64,000 nucleotides of DNA, from assembly GCF_023516615.1 (NCBI RefSeq), contig NZ_JAMGBF010000001.1, forward strand, positions 1 through 64,000, given 5' to 3'. How positions within the stretch are numbered: position 1 is the first letter of the stretch; each line of letters begins with the position of its first letter. Below the pieces are notes generated by a model. The model ran no database searches and was not told the DNA's origin. It saw only the letters and a program-made list of their open reading frames with translations. The position numbers and the translations under genes were made by a program. The DNA is from Streptomyces panaciradicis (GTDB lineage: Bacteria; Actinomycetota; Actinomycetes; Streptomycetales; Streptomycetaceae). Positions 26,537-35,520 of this stretch are shown here, one piece after another.

Positions 26537-26552
26537 GTGACACTTCTGTGAC
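26537..26552 (+). promoter_or_regulatory. Candidate AfsQ1-type binding site upstream of ECF sigma gene
   Basis: GTGAC-ACTTCT-GTGAC at 26537-26552 is a perfect match to the AfsQ1 consensus known from Streptomyces coelicolor (GTnAC, six bases, GTnAC). It lies about 100 nt upstream of the sigma gene start at 26650. The identical arrangement occurs between sigQ and afsQ1 at 63145. Binding is inferred from sequence only. Confidence 0.5.
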
Positions 26553-26649
26553 GCGTGGCGCTGAGGACCGTGAAGGCGTGCGCACGGACGGAGGTGGCGC
26601 ACGGCCGGGCCCGCAAGGGACCCCTTCGCACTCGTACGAACGAGGACAG

Positions 26650-27270
26650 TTGTTGGGCCAGGGACGGGAACCCCGCCGCGTACAGGCGTACGACGCGGAG
26701 CTGGGCGCGGCCGTCGCGCGGGCCCAGGAAGGCGACGAGGCCGCGTTCGCGGTCGCGTACCGGATCGTGCAGCCCGGACTGCTCGGCTACCTCCGCGGGA
26801 TCGTCGGCGACGACGCCGAGGACGTGGCCTCCGACGCCTGGCTGGAGATCGCCCGGGACCTCGGCAGGTTCCAGGGCGACGGCCAGGGCTTCCGCGGCTG
26901 GACGGCGACCATCGCCCGGCACCGGGCCCTGGACCACCTGCGCCGGCAGAAGGTGCGGCCCCGGTCCTCGGCGCTGGAACAGGACGTGCTGGAGCTGCCC
27001 GGCCGCCACACCACCCACGACCAGGCCCTGGAGGCGCTCTCCACCGAGCACGCCCTGGAGCTGGTCCGCAGCCTGCCCCGGGACCAGGCGGAGGCCGTGC
27101 TGCTGCGCGTCGTCGTCGGCCTCGACGGGCCCGCCGCGGCCCGCGTGCTCGGCAAGCGGCCGGGCGCCGTGCGCACCGCCGCGCACCGGGGCCTGAAGCG
27201 CCTGGCCACCCGGCTGGGCGGCACGGGTGTGACGAATGACGACCCCCGGACGCTGGGTGAGTCGAAATGA
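26650..27270 (+). CDS. ECF-type RNA polymerase sigma factor (tandem module 1)
   Basis: A 206-residue sigma-70 family factor. Region 2 spans FAVAYRIVQPGLLGYLRGIVG, then DAEDVASDAWLEIARDLGRF and GFRGWTATIARHRALDHLRR. Region 4 is LPRDQAEAVLLRVVVGLD followed by VLGKRPGAVRTAAHRGLKRLA. The TTG at 26650 (Met-Leu-Gly) was chosen because it follows GAGG and aligns with the MLG start of the close paralog at 28545. Its stop overlaps the ATG of the next short gene. A perfect AfsQ1-type direct repeat lies upstream. The following membrane protein is the likely anti-sigma or sensor partner. Confidence 0.88.
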   Translation: MLGQGREPRRVQAYDAELGAAVARAQEGDEAAFAVAYRIVQPGLLGYLRGIVGDDAEDVASDAWLEIARDLGRFQGDGQGFRGWTATIARHRALDHLRRQKVRPRSSALEQDVLELPGRHTTHDQALEALSTEHALELVRSLPRDQAEAVLLRVVVGLDGPAAARVLGKRPGAVRTAAHRGLKRLATRLGGTGVTNDDPRTLGESK

Positions 27271-27428
27271 ACGGCGGCAGAGGCGGACACGTCAACAACG
27301 GCGTGGGCGCCGGCACGGGCCGGGACACGGAGGGCGGCGCGGCCGCCGAGGGCAGCGGGACGGACCACGACCGCCGGCTGCCGGACAGCAGCGGGGCGTC
27401 GGACACGGATGGATACGGACATGGGTGA
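27267..27428 (+). CDS. Short Gly-rich ORF between sigma and membrane protein genes
   Basis: A 53-residue frame whose ATG overlaps the sigma stop (ATGA) and whose stop overlaps the beginning of the membrane protein gene. The peptide is Gly/Asp-rich (MNGGRGGHVNNGVGAG...) with no motif. It may be a real coupled leader-like gene, or the displaced N-terminal part of the membrane protein after a frameshift. The second module lacks it: there the membrane protein gene overlaps the sigma stop directly. Confidence 0.4.
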   Translation: MNGGRGGHVNNGVGAGTGRDTEGGAAAEGSGTDHDRRLPDSSGASDTDGYGHG

Positions 27429-28203
27429 ACGGCAGGGCGACGGCAGTGGGCACGGCCGTCGGCGCGTGCACCCGGGCGAGGCGGTACCGGGCTCCGAGGA
27501 GTGGGCCGGCGGCCCGCGGCTGGAGTCGCTGCTCGTCGGCGCCATACGCTCCGGCGCCCTGGACACCGAGGCGGAGCAGCGCGCCGTGGCCGCGTTCCGG
27601 GCCGCCCGCGACGCCGGCGCGCACCAGGCGCGGACCCGGCGCCGGGACGACTGGCGGCCCGGCGCCCAGCGGCGCACCCGCCGCTCCCTGAAGGCCACCC
27701 TCGCCCTGTTCCTGGGCGGCCTCACCCTCAGCGGCGCCGCCTACGCGGCGATCGGCACCGTCGGCTCCTCCCACGCCCACCACGACGACCGGCGCCAGGG
27801 CGTGCCCGCCGCCGGCACGGACGCGCCCGCGGCCACCCCGGCCGACGGCTCCGCCACGCCCGGCGCGGCCGGCGCCTCGCACCACCCCGAGACGGCGAAG
27901 GACATCGACGCCCACTGCCGGGCCTACGAGAACGCGGCCGGCAACGGCAAGGCACTGGCCTCGACCGCCTGGCAGCGGCTGATCGCGGACGCGGGCGGCG
28001 AGCCGAACGTCGGCGCGTACTGCGCCGAGCGGCTGCGGCCGGACACCGGCAAGGCCGACCGGACCAGGACGCCGAAGACCCCGCAGAAGACGGCCGCGGG
28101 CAACGCGCAGAACTCCGGAAACGCCGGGGGCTCGGGCAACGCCGGCAGCTCCGGGGGCGCGGGGGACGCGGCGGGCGACGGCAACGCCGCGAAGAAGAAG
28201 TAG
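27409..28203 (+). CDS. Single-span membrane protein, putative anti-sigma or sensor (module 1)
   Basis: A protein of up to 264 residues. The cytoplasmic N-terminal half holds LLVGAIRSGALDTEAEQRAVAAFRAARDAG. One transmembrane helix follows (LKATLALFLGGLTLSGAAYAAIG), then an outer Pro/Ala/Thr linker. A small two-cysteine domain contains HCRAYENAAGNGKALASTAWQRL and ends VGAYCAERL. The tail is Gly/Asn/Ser-rich. The same layout occurs in the product of 29207-30274. An ATG at 27421 is an alternative start. The arrangement next to an ECF sigma gene suggests an anti-sigma role, though no ZAS zinc motif is seen. Confidence 0.7.
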   Translation: MDTDMGERQGDGSGHGRRRVHPGEAVPGSEEWAGGPRLESLLVGAIRSGALDTEAEQRAVAAFRAARDAGAHQARTRRRDDWRPGAQRRTRRSLKATLALFLGGLTLSGAAYAAIGTVGSSHAHHDDRRQGVPAAGTDAPAATPADGSATPGAAGASHHPETAKDIDAHCRAYENAAGNGKALASTAWQRLIADAGGEPNVGAYCAERLRPDTGKADRTRTPKTPQKTAAGNAQNSGNAGGSGNAGSSGGAGDAAGDGNAAKKK

Positions 28204-28265
28204 CCTCATCGGCCCGGAGTCCGGGCCCCGCCCGGCTCGTCGGCGCCGGTCCCGGCACCGAAGCA

Positions 28266-28307
28266 ACGGCCGGGGCCGCCACCCCCCACAGGAGAGGCCC
28301 CGGCCGT
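28266..28307 (+). terminator. Terminator of sigma module 1
   Basis: A perfect 12-bp inverted repeat (ACGGCCGGGGCC at 28266-28277, GGCCCCGGCCGT at 28296-28307) with an 18-nt loop, 63 nt after the membrane protein stop. Confidence 0.75.
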
Positions 28308-28391
28308 CGCGCGGTCGGGCCGCGCGGCCCGTACTCCCTACAGCGCCATGAGTGCGGTTTCTGTCACACCCCGCGTGCGTTCCGCCGCATC

Positions 28392-28411
28392 ACAAGGTGG
28401 TTGCACCTTGT
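28392..28411. promoter_or_regulatory. Palindrome upstream of the second ECF sigma gene
   Basis: ACAAGGTG-GTTG-CACCTTGT, 8-bp arms with a 4-nt centre, about 134 nt before the GTG at 28545. Its spacing suits a dimeric repressor. The bound protein is unknown. Confidence 0.4.
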
Positions 28412-28544
28412 ACGGACATGGACGAGCAGCGGTTTCAGGTCGTAACGTGCCTTTCGCGCCGGACGCGGATGTCGGACGACCGCCCGTCGGCGGCGGCCCG
28501 GACGCCGTGACCGACGGCCGACCCTTCGACTGAGGAACAAACGG

Positions 28545-29207
28545 GTGCTGGGGGACGACGCGGAGCTGACCGCCGCGGTGCTTGCGGCACAGGACGGGGA
28601 CGAGACCGCGTTCCGGACTGTGTACCGAACCGTGCACCCACGCCTGCTCGGGTACGTCCGCACCCTCGTCGGCGACCCGGACGCGGAGGACGTCGCCTCC
28701 GAGGCCTGGCTGCAGATCGCCCGTGACCTGGACCGGTTCACCGGGGACGCGGACCGCTTCCGCGGCTGGGCGGCCCGAATAGCCCGCAACCGCGCGCTGG
28801 ACCACATACGGATGCGCGGCCGCCGTCCCGCCATCGGCGGCGACGAGACGGAGCTGACCGGCAAGCCCGCCGAGTCCGACACCGCGGGCGAGGCCATGGA
28901 GGCCCTGTCCACCGGCCGGACCCTCTCCCTGATCGCCCGGCTGCCGCAGGATCAGGCCGAGGCCGTCGTGCTGCGCGTGGTCGTCGGGCTCGACGCCAAG
29001 ACCGCGGCCGAGACGCTCGGCAAGCGCCCGGGGGCCGTGCGCACGGCGGCGCACCGCGGACTGAAACGACTGGCAGAGCTGCTCGGGCAGGATCCGGAAT
29101 CGGCCGGCGGCCTCGACGGAATGCCACCCCAGCGAGAACCGCGCGGCCGCGCGGTGACGTCCGCGAGTGTGACGCATATGCGCGCGCGGACGCAGAAGGA
29201 CTTGTGA
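28545..29207 (+). CDS. ECF-type RNA polymerase sigma factor (tandem module 2)
   Basis: A 220-residue sigma factor, close paralog of the product of 26650-27270. Region 2 includes PRLLGYVRTLVGDPDAEDVASEAW and FRGWAARIARNRALDHIR. Region 4 is LPQDQAEAVVLRVVVGLD then TLGKRPGAVRTAAHRGLKRLA. The GTG start at 28545 follows GAGGAAC. It has a longer C-terminal tail (about 45 residues after region 4) than its paralog. The stop overlaps the start of the next gene by one base (TGATG). Confidence 0.88.
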   Translation: MLGDDAELTAAVLAAQDGDETAFRTVYRTVHPRLLGYVRTLVGDPDAEDVASEAWLQIARDLDRFTGDADRFRGWAARIARNRALDHIRMRGRRPAIGGDETELTGKPAESDTAGEAMEALSTGRTLSLIARLPQDQAEAVVLRVVVGLDAKTAAETLGKRPGAVRTAAHRGLKRLAELLGQDPESAGGLDGMPPQREPRGRAVTSASVTHMRARTQKDL

Positions 29208-30274
29208 TGGCCGACGAGCAGTACACGTGGCTGGACCGTGCGACAGCGGAGGCTCTGCTGCGCGGCGAGTCACCGGAAACTGTCGACGCCGCCGCCCGTG
29301 ACCAGGCCGAACGGCTTGCGAAGACCCTTGAGGCGCTCACCGCCGAACCCCCGCCGACCAGCGCGGAACTCCCCGGCGAGGCCGCCGCGCTGGCCGCGTT
29401 CCGGGCGGCGCGCGAGGAAGCGCCCGCCGCGCGGTCCGGCGCAGGCCACCGCGCCGGCGCCCATGTCTCCGACGCCGGGCTCGTCCGCATCGGCGGACGC
29501 GTCCCGGACGGCCGGCGTGCCCGCCGGGGCCGGTCCGCCCGCTTCGCCCTGACGGCCGTCCTGGCCTCCGGCATGGTCGGCGGAGTCGCGTACGCGGTGA
29601 CAAGCGGAATCGTGCCGACGCCGTTCGGCGGCGCTCCCCGTCCGGCCGCCTCGGTCACGGCCCCCGCGTCCCCGAGCCCCCTCGTCTCGCCGTCACCGCA
29701 CGGGCTGCCGGGCAGGCCCTCGCCGGACGGCCCGACCGGCGGCACCGGGCCGGCCACCCCCGGGAAGACGCCCGGTGACCGGCCGTCGGCCACGCCCGGC
29801 GCCGGGGACGGCGCCTGGTGGCGCCAGCAGGCCCCGTCGGCCTGCCGCGACGCGCTGCGCGGCAAGGACCTGAGCGGTGAGCGCAGGCAGGCCCTGGAGA
29901 ACGCGGCCGGCGGCTACACGCCCGACCGTGTCCTGAAGTACTGCAGGAACGTCCTGGCCGGCACCCCGGGTGCGGCCGGCGACGGCAAGGGCCAAGGCGA
30001 CGGCAAGGACGACGGCGGCGACCACGGCAAGGGCAACGGGAACGGCAAGGGCGGCTCGGGCAAGGGCAACGGCAAGGGGAAGGGCGGCGGCCGGGGCAAC
30101 GAGAACGGCGGCGGCCAGGGCGGTGACGACGACGCTCACATAGCCCCCGGCGGCAAGGGCCACGGCGGCGGCCGGAAGGGCGGCGGCACCTCAGCCCGCC
30201 CCGCGCTGCCCGGCCGTCCGCTCACGACGCAGGAGCCGTCACCGGAGCCGACGTACACCGCCCTGAACCCGTAG
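29207..30274 (+). CDS. Single-span membrane protein with Gly/Lys-rich tail, putative anti-sigma or sensor (module 2)
   Basis: A 355-residue protein with the same plan as module 1: a cytoplasmic part (TAEALLRGESPETVDAAARD, AAALAAFRAAREEA), one transmembrane helix (FALTAVLASGMVGGVAYAVTSG), a Pro-rich outer linker, and a two-cysteine domain (ACRDALRGKDLSGERRQALE, NAAGGYTPDRVLKYC). A long basic Gly/Lys/Asn tail follows, of about 80 residues with repeated GKGNGKG units. ATG at 29207 (AAGGA 6 nt upstream) overlaps the sigma stop. The tail could bind anionic wall polymers such as teichoic acids; that is inference. Confidence 0.72.
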   Translation: MADEQYTWLDRATAEALLRGESPETVDAAARDQAERLAKTLEALTAEPPPTSAELPGEAAALAAFRAAREEAPAARSGAGHRAGAHVSDAGLVRIGGRVPDGRRARRGRSARFALTAVLASGMVGGVAYAVTSGIVPTPFGGAPRPAASVTAPASPSPLVSPSPHGLPGRPSPDGPTGGTGPATPGKTPGDRPSATPGAGDGAWWRQQAPSACRDALRGKDLSGERRQALENAAGGYTPDRVLKYCRNVLAGTPGAAGDGKGQGDGKDDGGDHGKGNGNGKGGSGKGNGKGKGGGRGNENGGGQGGDDDAHIAPGGKGHGGGRKGGGTSARPALPGRPLTTQEPSPEPTYTALNP

Positions 30275-30430
30275 GACCGGCTCTGAGCTGCTGTTTCGCA
30301 CGTCGAAGATTTTTCTTCCGCCGGCCAGTAACGTTTTCGGGCCCCTCGTCGCAGTACTGAGTGAGCCGACTGGTCATCGGCCGTCGCACAGAGCCGGGGT
30401 TCCCCCCGTACCCACGGCTCGTGCAACTCG

Positions 30431-30467
30431 GCGCGGGCGGGACACGTTCCCCCGGTCCCGCCCGCGC
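30431..30467. terminator. Bidirectional terminator
   Basis: A perfect 13-bp inverted repeat (30431-30443 and 30455-30467, 11-nt loop) lies between the converging membrane protein gene (ends 30274) and the L,D-transpeptidase gene (ends 30484). Confidence 0.75.
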
Positions 30468-30483
30468 CCCGCACATCTCCCGC

Positions 30484-31311
30484 TCACCGGTGCACGACGA
30501 CCTTGTCGCCGTCCCGCACCTGCGCGTACAGGCTCGCGATCGCCGCCTCGTCCCGGACGTTGACACAGCCGTGCGAGCCGCCCGCGTAACCGCGGGCCGC
30601 GAAGTCGTACGAGAAGTGCACCGCCTGGCCGCCGCTGAAGAACATCGCGTAGGGCATCGGCGAGTCGTACAGCGTCGAGAAGTGGTGGCGCGACTTCCAG
30701 TACACGTGGAAGACGCCCTCGCGGGTGGGCGTGCCGACGGCGCCGAAGCGGACCGACATCTCCGACACCGTGCGCCCGTCGATCATCCAGCGCAGGGTGC
30801 GGGTCGTCTTGTCGATGCACAGCACCCGTCCGGTCAGGCAGCGCGGGTCGGGCGGCCCGGCGGGCTGGCCGCCCATCAGGTACAGCTCCCATGTGCCCGG
30901 CTCGTGCGTCATCTTCTTCAGCCGCTGCCAGGTGACGATGTCGGTCTCGCCGGTTCTCGGCAGCCCGCGCTTGCCCTGGAAGCCCTTGACCGCGGCCTCG
31001 GTGAGATCGTCGTACTGCCCGGTCGGCCCGTCGAAGAGCCAGTCGGCCTGCCGCAGCCGGGCCTGCAGCTCGCGGACGCCGCTCCCCGAGTCGCCGCGGG
31101 CCCACAGGACACCGGCCCCGGCCCGGGACGGAGCCGCCGCGGTCGGCCTGTCGTCGCTCTTCACCGAGGGGGCGGTACTGCCGGGCAGTTCGATGTGCAC
31201 CGGCGAGTGCACCTTGCCGTCCTTGCCCTGCACGGTGCAGCCGACGGCCACCAGGGCCGCGAGCGCCGCCACCGCGGCCGCCGATCTCCCCATGCCCGTA
31301 GTACGCAACAC
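30484..31311 (-). CDS. L,D-transpeptidase lipoprotein with peptidoglycan-binding domain
   Basis: Exported enzyme forming or editing 3-3 peptidoglycan cross-links. The signal peptide ends in the lipobox LVAVGC, so it is membrane-anchored. A PG_binding_1 domain follows (DSGSGVRELQARLRQADWL, TEAAVKGFQGKRGLP, TDIVTWQRL). The YkuD catalytic domain contains TPTREGVFHVYWKS, and the active-site His and Cys lie in GGSHGCVNVRD. Starts at 31329 (GTG), 31311 (GTG) and 31293 (ATG) are all possible. I chose 31311 because GCGGGGG lies just upstream, but this is not firm. Divergent from the mutase gene. Confidence 0.9.
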   Translation of the reverse strand: MLRTTGMGRSAAAVAALAALVAVGCTVQGKDGKVHSPVHIELPGSTAPSVKSDDRPTAAAPSRAGAGVLWARGDSGSGVRELQARLRQADWLFDGPTGQYDDLTEAAVKGFQGKRGLPRTGETDIVTWQRLKKMTHEPGTWELYLMGGQPAGPPDPRCLTGRVLCIDKTTRTLRWMIDGRTVSEMSVRFGAVGTPTREGVFHVYWKSRHHFSTLYDSPMPYAMFFSGGQAVHFSYDFAARGYAGGSHGCVNVRDEAAIASLYAQVRDGDKVVVHR

Positions 31312-31526
31312 GACCCCCGCCCGTCTCACCGTCGAGCCCGTATGTCACCTGAGATGCTGCCCGCGGGTGACGGGTCGCGAACGGCGCGGCATTGTTGTGA
31401 CCGGGACCGCACGAAGGCTGTGAGTAAGGTCCCAGGGAACCCCCCTCCACCGGTCGCACGCGCCCCGCTACAGTCCGCAGGAGGGTCGGTCCGGTACTGG
31501 CGAGTAACAGCGGGAGGCATCACACC

Positions 31527-33107
<1,581 letters not shown>

Positions 33108-33137
33108 GTGTCGGACCCGCGTGCGACACTCCTTCTC

Positions 33138-33785
33138 ATGTTCGGTGTCATCGACCTCCCCACCTACCTGGCCGGTCTCGTCCTGATCGTCCTGCTGCCC
33201 GGTCCCAACTCGCTGTACGTGCTGTCCGTCGCCGCCCGGCGCGGGGTGCGCGCCGGGTACACCGCCGCGGCGGGCGTGTGGTGCGGCGACACCGTGCTGA
33301 TGACCCTGTCCGCCGCCGGCGTGGCCTCGCTGCTGCAGGCCAACGCCCTGCTGTTCGGCATCGTGAAGTACGCCGGCGCCGGCTATCTGACGTGGCTGGC
33401 GGTCGGCATGATGAGGGCCGCGTGGGGGATGTGGCGCACGCGCAGGTCGCCCGTCGCGCAAGCCGAGGAGCCGGCCGGCACCGACGAGCGGCCCTACCGC
33501 CGCGCCCTGGTCGTCAGCCTCTTCAACCCCAAGGCGATCCTGTTCTTCGTCGCCTTCTTCGTGCAGTTCGTCGACCCCGGGTACGCCTATCCGGCGCTGT
33601 CCTTCGTCGTCCTCGGCGCCTTCGCGCAGCTCGCCAGCTTCCTGTACCTCACCGCGCTGATATTCGGCGGCACGCGGCTCGCCGCCGCCTTCCGCCGCCG
33701 CAAGCGCCTGTCGGCGACGGCCACCTCGGCCGCGGGGATGCTGTTCCTCGGCTTCGCGGTGAAGCTGTCGCTGGCGAGCGCGTGA
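33138..33785 (+). CDS. LysE/RhtB-family amino acid exporter
   Basis: A 215-residue membrane exporter with about six helices. The family signature near the N-terminus is LIVLLPGPNSLYVLSVAARRGVRAG, followed by GVWCGDTVLM and YLTWLAVGMM. The second half has LFNPKAILFFVAFFVQFV. It likely exports an amino acid or derivative; the specificity cannot be read. The ATG at 33138 was preferred to a GTG at 33108 that overlaps the mutase stop. Confidence 0.88.
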   Translation: MFGVIDLPTYLAGLVLIVLLPGPNSLYVLSVAARRGVRAGYTAAAGVWCGDTVLMTLSAAGVASLLQANALLFGIVKYAGAGYLTWLAVGMMRAAWGMWRTRRSPVAQAEEPAGTDERPYRRALVVSLFNPKAILFFVAFFVQFVDPGYAYPALSFVVLGAFAQLASFLYLTALIFGGTRLAAAFRRRKRLSATATSAAGMLFLGFAVKLSLASA

Positions 33786-33789
33786 CGCC

Positions 33790-34117
33790 GTACGACGGCT
33801 GCTCCTGGCCCGCGGCCACCCGTACGACTTCCGGCACCTCCGGCGCCGCCATCCCCACCGCGACCAGCGTCCAGTGACCGCAGCGGGGTCCCGGCCGGGC
33901 GCGTGTCCAGCGCAAGGCTCGACTCCCGGTAGCCCAGGCCCAGTTGGACTGTCGCGGCGCCGCGCCGCACCTCGCCCCGGTGGACGCCGGCGGTGAGCCC
34001 CAGCATGTCCGCCGCGATCGGGCGCCGTTCCTCCTCGTAGGTGTCGAGCAGGGCGGCCGGGGCGCTCCCGGTGAGCACCGCGCCCGGCTTCCAGCCGAGG
34101 TTGCAGGCGTCCTGGAC
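33790..34117 (-). pseudogene. Remnant of a FAD-dependent aromatic monooxygenase (C-terminal part)
   Basis: Read leftward from 34117, the frame begins VQDACNLGWKPGAVLTG and continues PAALLDTYEEERRPIAADMLGL, the typical C-terminal FAD-domain sequence of PheA/TfdB-type hydroxylases, then QLGLGYRESSLALD. After that the similarity shifts to another frame (CGHWTLVAVG, the start of the thioredoxin-like tail). The N-terminal two thirds, including the GxGxxG FAD motif, are missing, and no start codon suits. It is a decayed fragment filling the gap between the LysE and glycosyltransferase genes. Confidence 0.7.
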
Positions 34118-34188
34118 GCGCGACCGGCCACGATGGCGTCGCACCCGAACGACGACCCATCGTGGCCTCACCCCGAAGCGCGGGAGCC

Positions 34189-35520
34189 TCAGCGACCCAC
34201 GGCCTTCTTCAGTGCCCGTGCCCGCCGCACCACCCGCCGCGCCGTGGAGTTGCGGGGGATGAAGGCGAGGCGCTCCGGAATCCCGCCCGGCAGACCGAGC
34301 GAGGTGAGCCGCCGCCGCCGGAAGTACCGCTTCGTCCGCGGGGTGAGGTGCTTCGAGAGGTACCGTTCCGCCCGCGGCCGCAGGCTCGGGTAGATCTGCG
34401 ACTGCATGGTGTAGCTGAGCGCGTCGAGCAGGCCGTCCAGGCTGCCGGCGTCGACCGGCGCCTCGCCCTTGCGGCCCTCCAGGTCCGGAATCAGCGCGTC
34501 GGCCAGCACGACCGGGACCCGGTTGCTGTTCTGGAACGGCGTGAGGCGGTCCAGCAGCATCTCGGTGCCCACGCGGGCGACCGTCAGACCGTAGAACGCG
34601 GACGCCGTGAACAGCGCCGTGGAGAAGCAGCCGACGACCAGGGCGGGCGGGACCTTCTCGAACAGCACCTCGGCGAGGACGGGCACGTCGAGGACGGTGA
34701 GGTCGACGCCAAGCTGCGCGGCCTCGGCCTCCAGGGCGCGGCTGTAGCGGGCCGGCGCGGTGGGGTGCGGCTTGAAGACGATCGCCCGGTGCCCGCGCTC
34801 GACCGCCCCGCGCATCATCCGCACGTGCAGGTCCTCCTCCTCCTCGGGGGAGAGGATGCCCAGCGCGGACAGGTACTGGCCCAGCAGCAGCGCCGATTCG
34901 GCGGGCAGCACCGGCAGGTCCGTGACGGACGCGGTGAGTTCGCCCAGCACCTTCAGGAACGCCTCGGTCGGCACGACCTCCGCGGGCACGTCGAACTCGG
35001 TCAGCAGCCGCGGGGTGAGGCCCGGCACCAGGTCCAGGTGGAGCAGCCTGCGCACCCGCGTGCCGACCAGCGGGTCGATCTTGTTGCGGGTGGGGCCGTA
35101 GCTCATCAGACCGTCGGCGTACACGTGCACCGGGGCGTCGGTGAACAGCTGGGCCACCGTCAGCGCCGGGGCGACCTGGATGGACTCCACCACCAGCTCC
35201 ACCCGGTCGTCGCCGAGGCCCCACAGCAGCCGCAGATAGCGCTCGAAGAGCGGGACGTCGTCCGCGCGGGGCACCCAGGCGCCGGGGTGGAAGGGGCTGA
35301 TGGCCTCGTTCCAGGACAGCACCTCGTCGAAGTGCGCGCGCAGCGGCTCGAAGCCCGGCATCTCGTCGACCGGCGTCGTCGTCTCCGGGGTCGCGGAGTT
35401 GTTGAAGACCAGCAGCAGGCTGCGGTCCTCGTCGTCGAAGCAGTCGGAGTCGATCGCGGCGGCCAGGGTGGCGGCGCCGTAGAGCGTCGAGACGCAGTAG
35501 ATACGAGTGGTACGGGGCAT
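34189..35520 (-). CDS. Polysialyltransferase-family (POLYST-like) glycosyltransferase
   Basis: A 443-residue cytoplasmic glycosyltransferase resembling the alpha-2,8-polysialyltransferase family of capsule-forming bacteria. Family-type features are the early VSTLYGAATLAAAI, an acidic-Gly motif in VYADGLMSYGPTRNK, the HP motif in IVFKPHPTAPARYS, and a Ser/Thr motif in VVGCFSTALFTASAFYG. Known relatives polymerise sialic acid from CMP-sialic acid. Here the donor would be whatever the neighbouring NeuA/NeuB pair makes. The ATG at 35520 overlaps the upstream GT2 stop by one base. Confidence 0.8.
   Translation of the reverse strand: MPRTTRIYCVSTLYGAATLAAAIDSDCFDDEDRSLLLVFNNSATPETTTPVDEMPGFEPLRAHFDEVLSWNEAISPFHPGAWVPRADDVPLFERYLRLLWGLGDDRVELVVESIQVAPALTVAQLFTDAPVHVYADGLMSYGPTRNKIDPLVGTRVRRLLHLDLVPGLTPRLLTEFDVPAEVVPTEAFLKVLGELTASVTDLPVLPAESALLLGQYLSALGILSPEEEEDLHVRMMRGAVERGHRAIVFKPHPTAPARYSRALEAEAAQLGVDLTVLDVPVLAEVLFEKVPPALVVGCFSTALFTASAFYGLTVARVGTEMLLDRLTPFQNSNRVPVVLADALIPDLEGRKGEAPVDAGSLDGLLDALSYTMQSQIYPSLRPRAERYLSKHLTPRTKRYFRRRRLTSLGLPGGIPERLAFIPRNSTARRVVRRARALKKAVGR

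Larger units (their letters stand above)
28204..28544. other. Intergenic region between the two sigma modules
   Basis: 341 nt. It holds the terminator of module 1 (28266-28307) and a palindrome (28392-28411) that may act as operator for module 2. No convincing gene is seen. The segment from about 28390 to 28450 is less GC-rich and is where I would expect the promoter of the second sigma gene. No AfsQ1-type repeat is present here. Confidence 0.6.
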
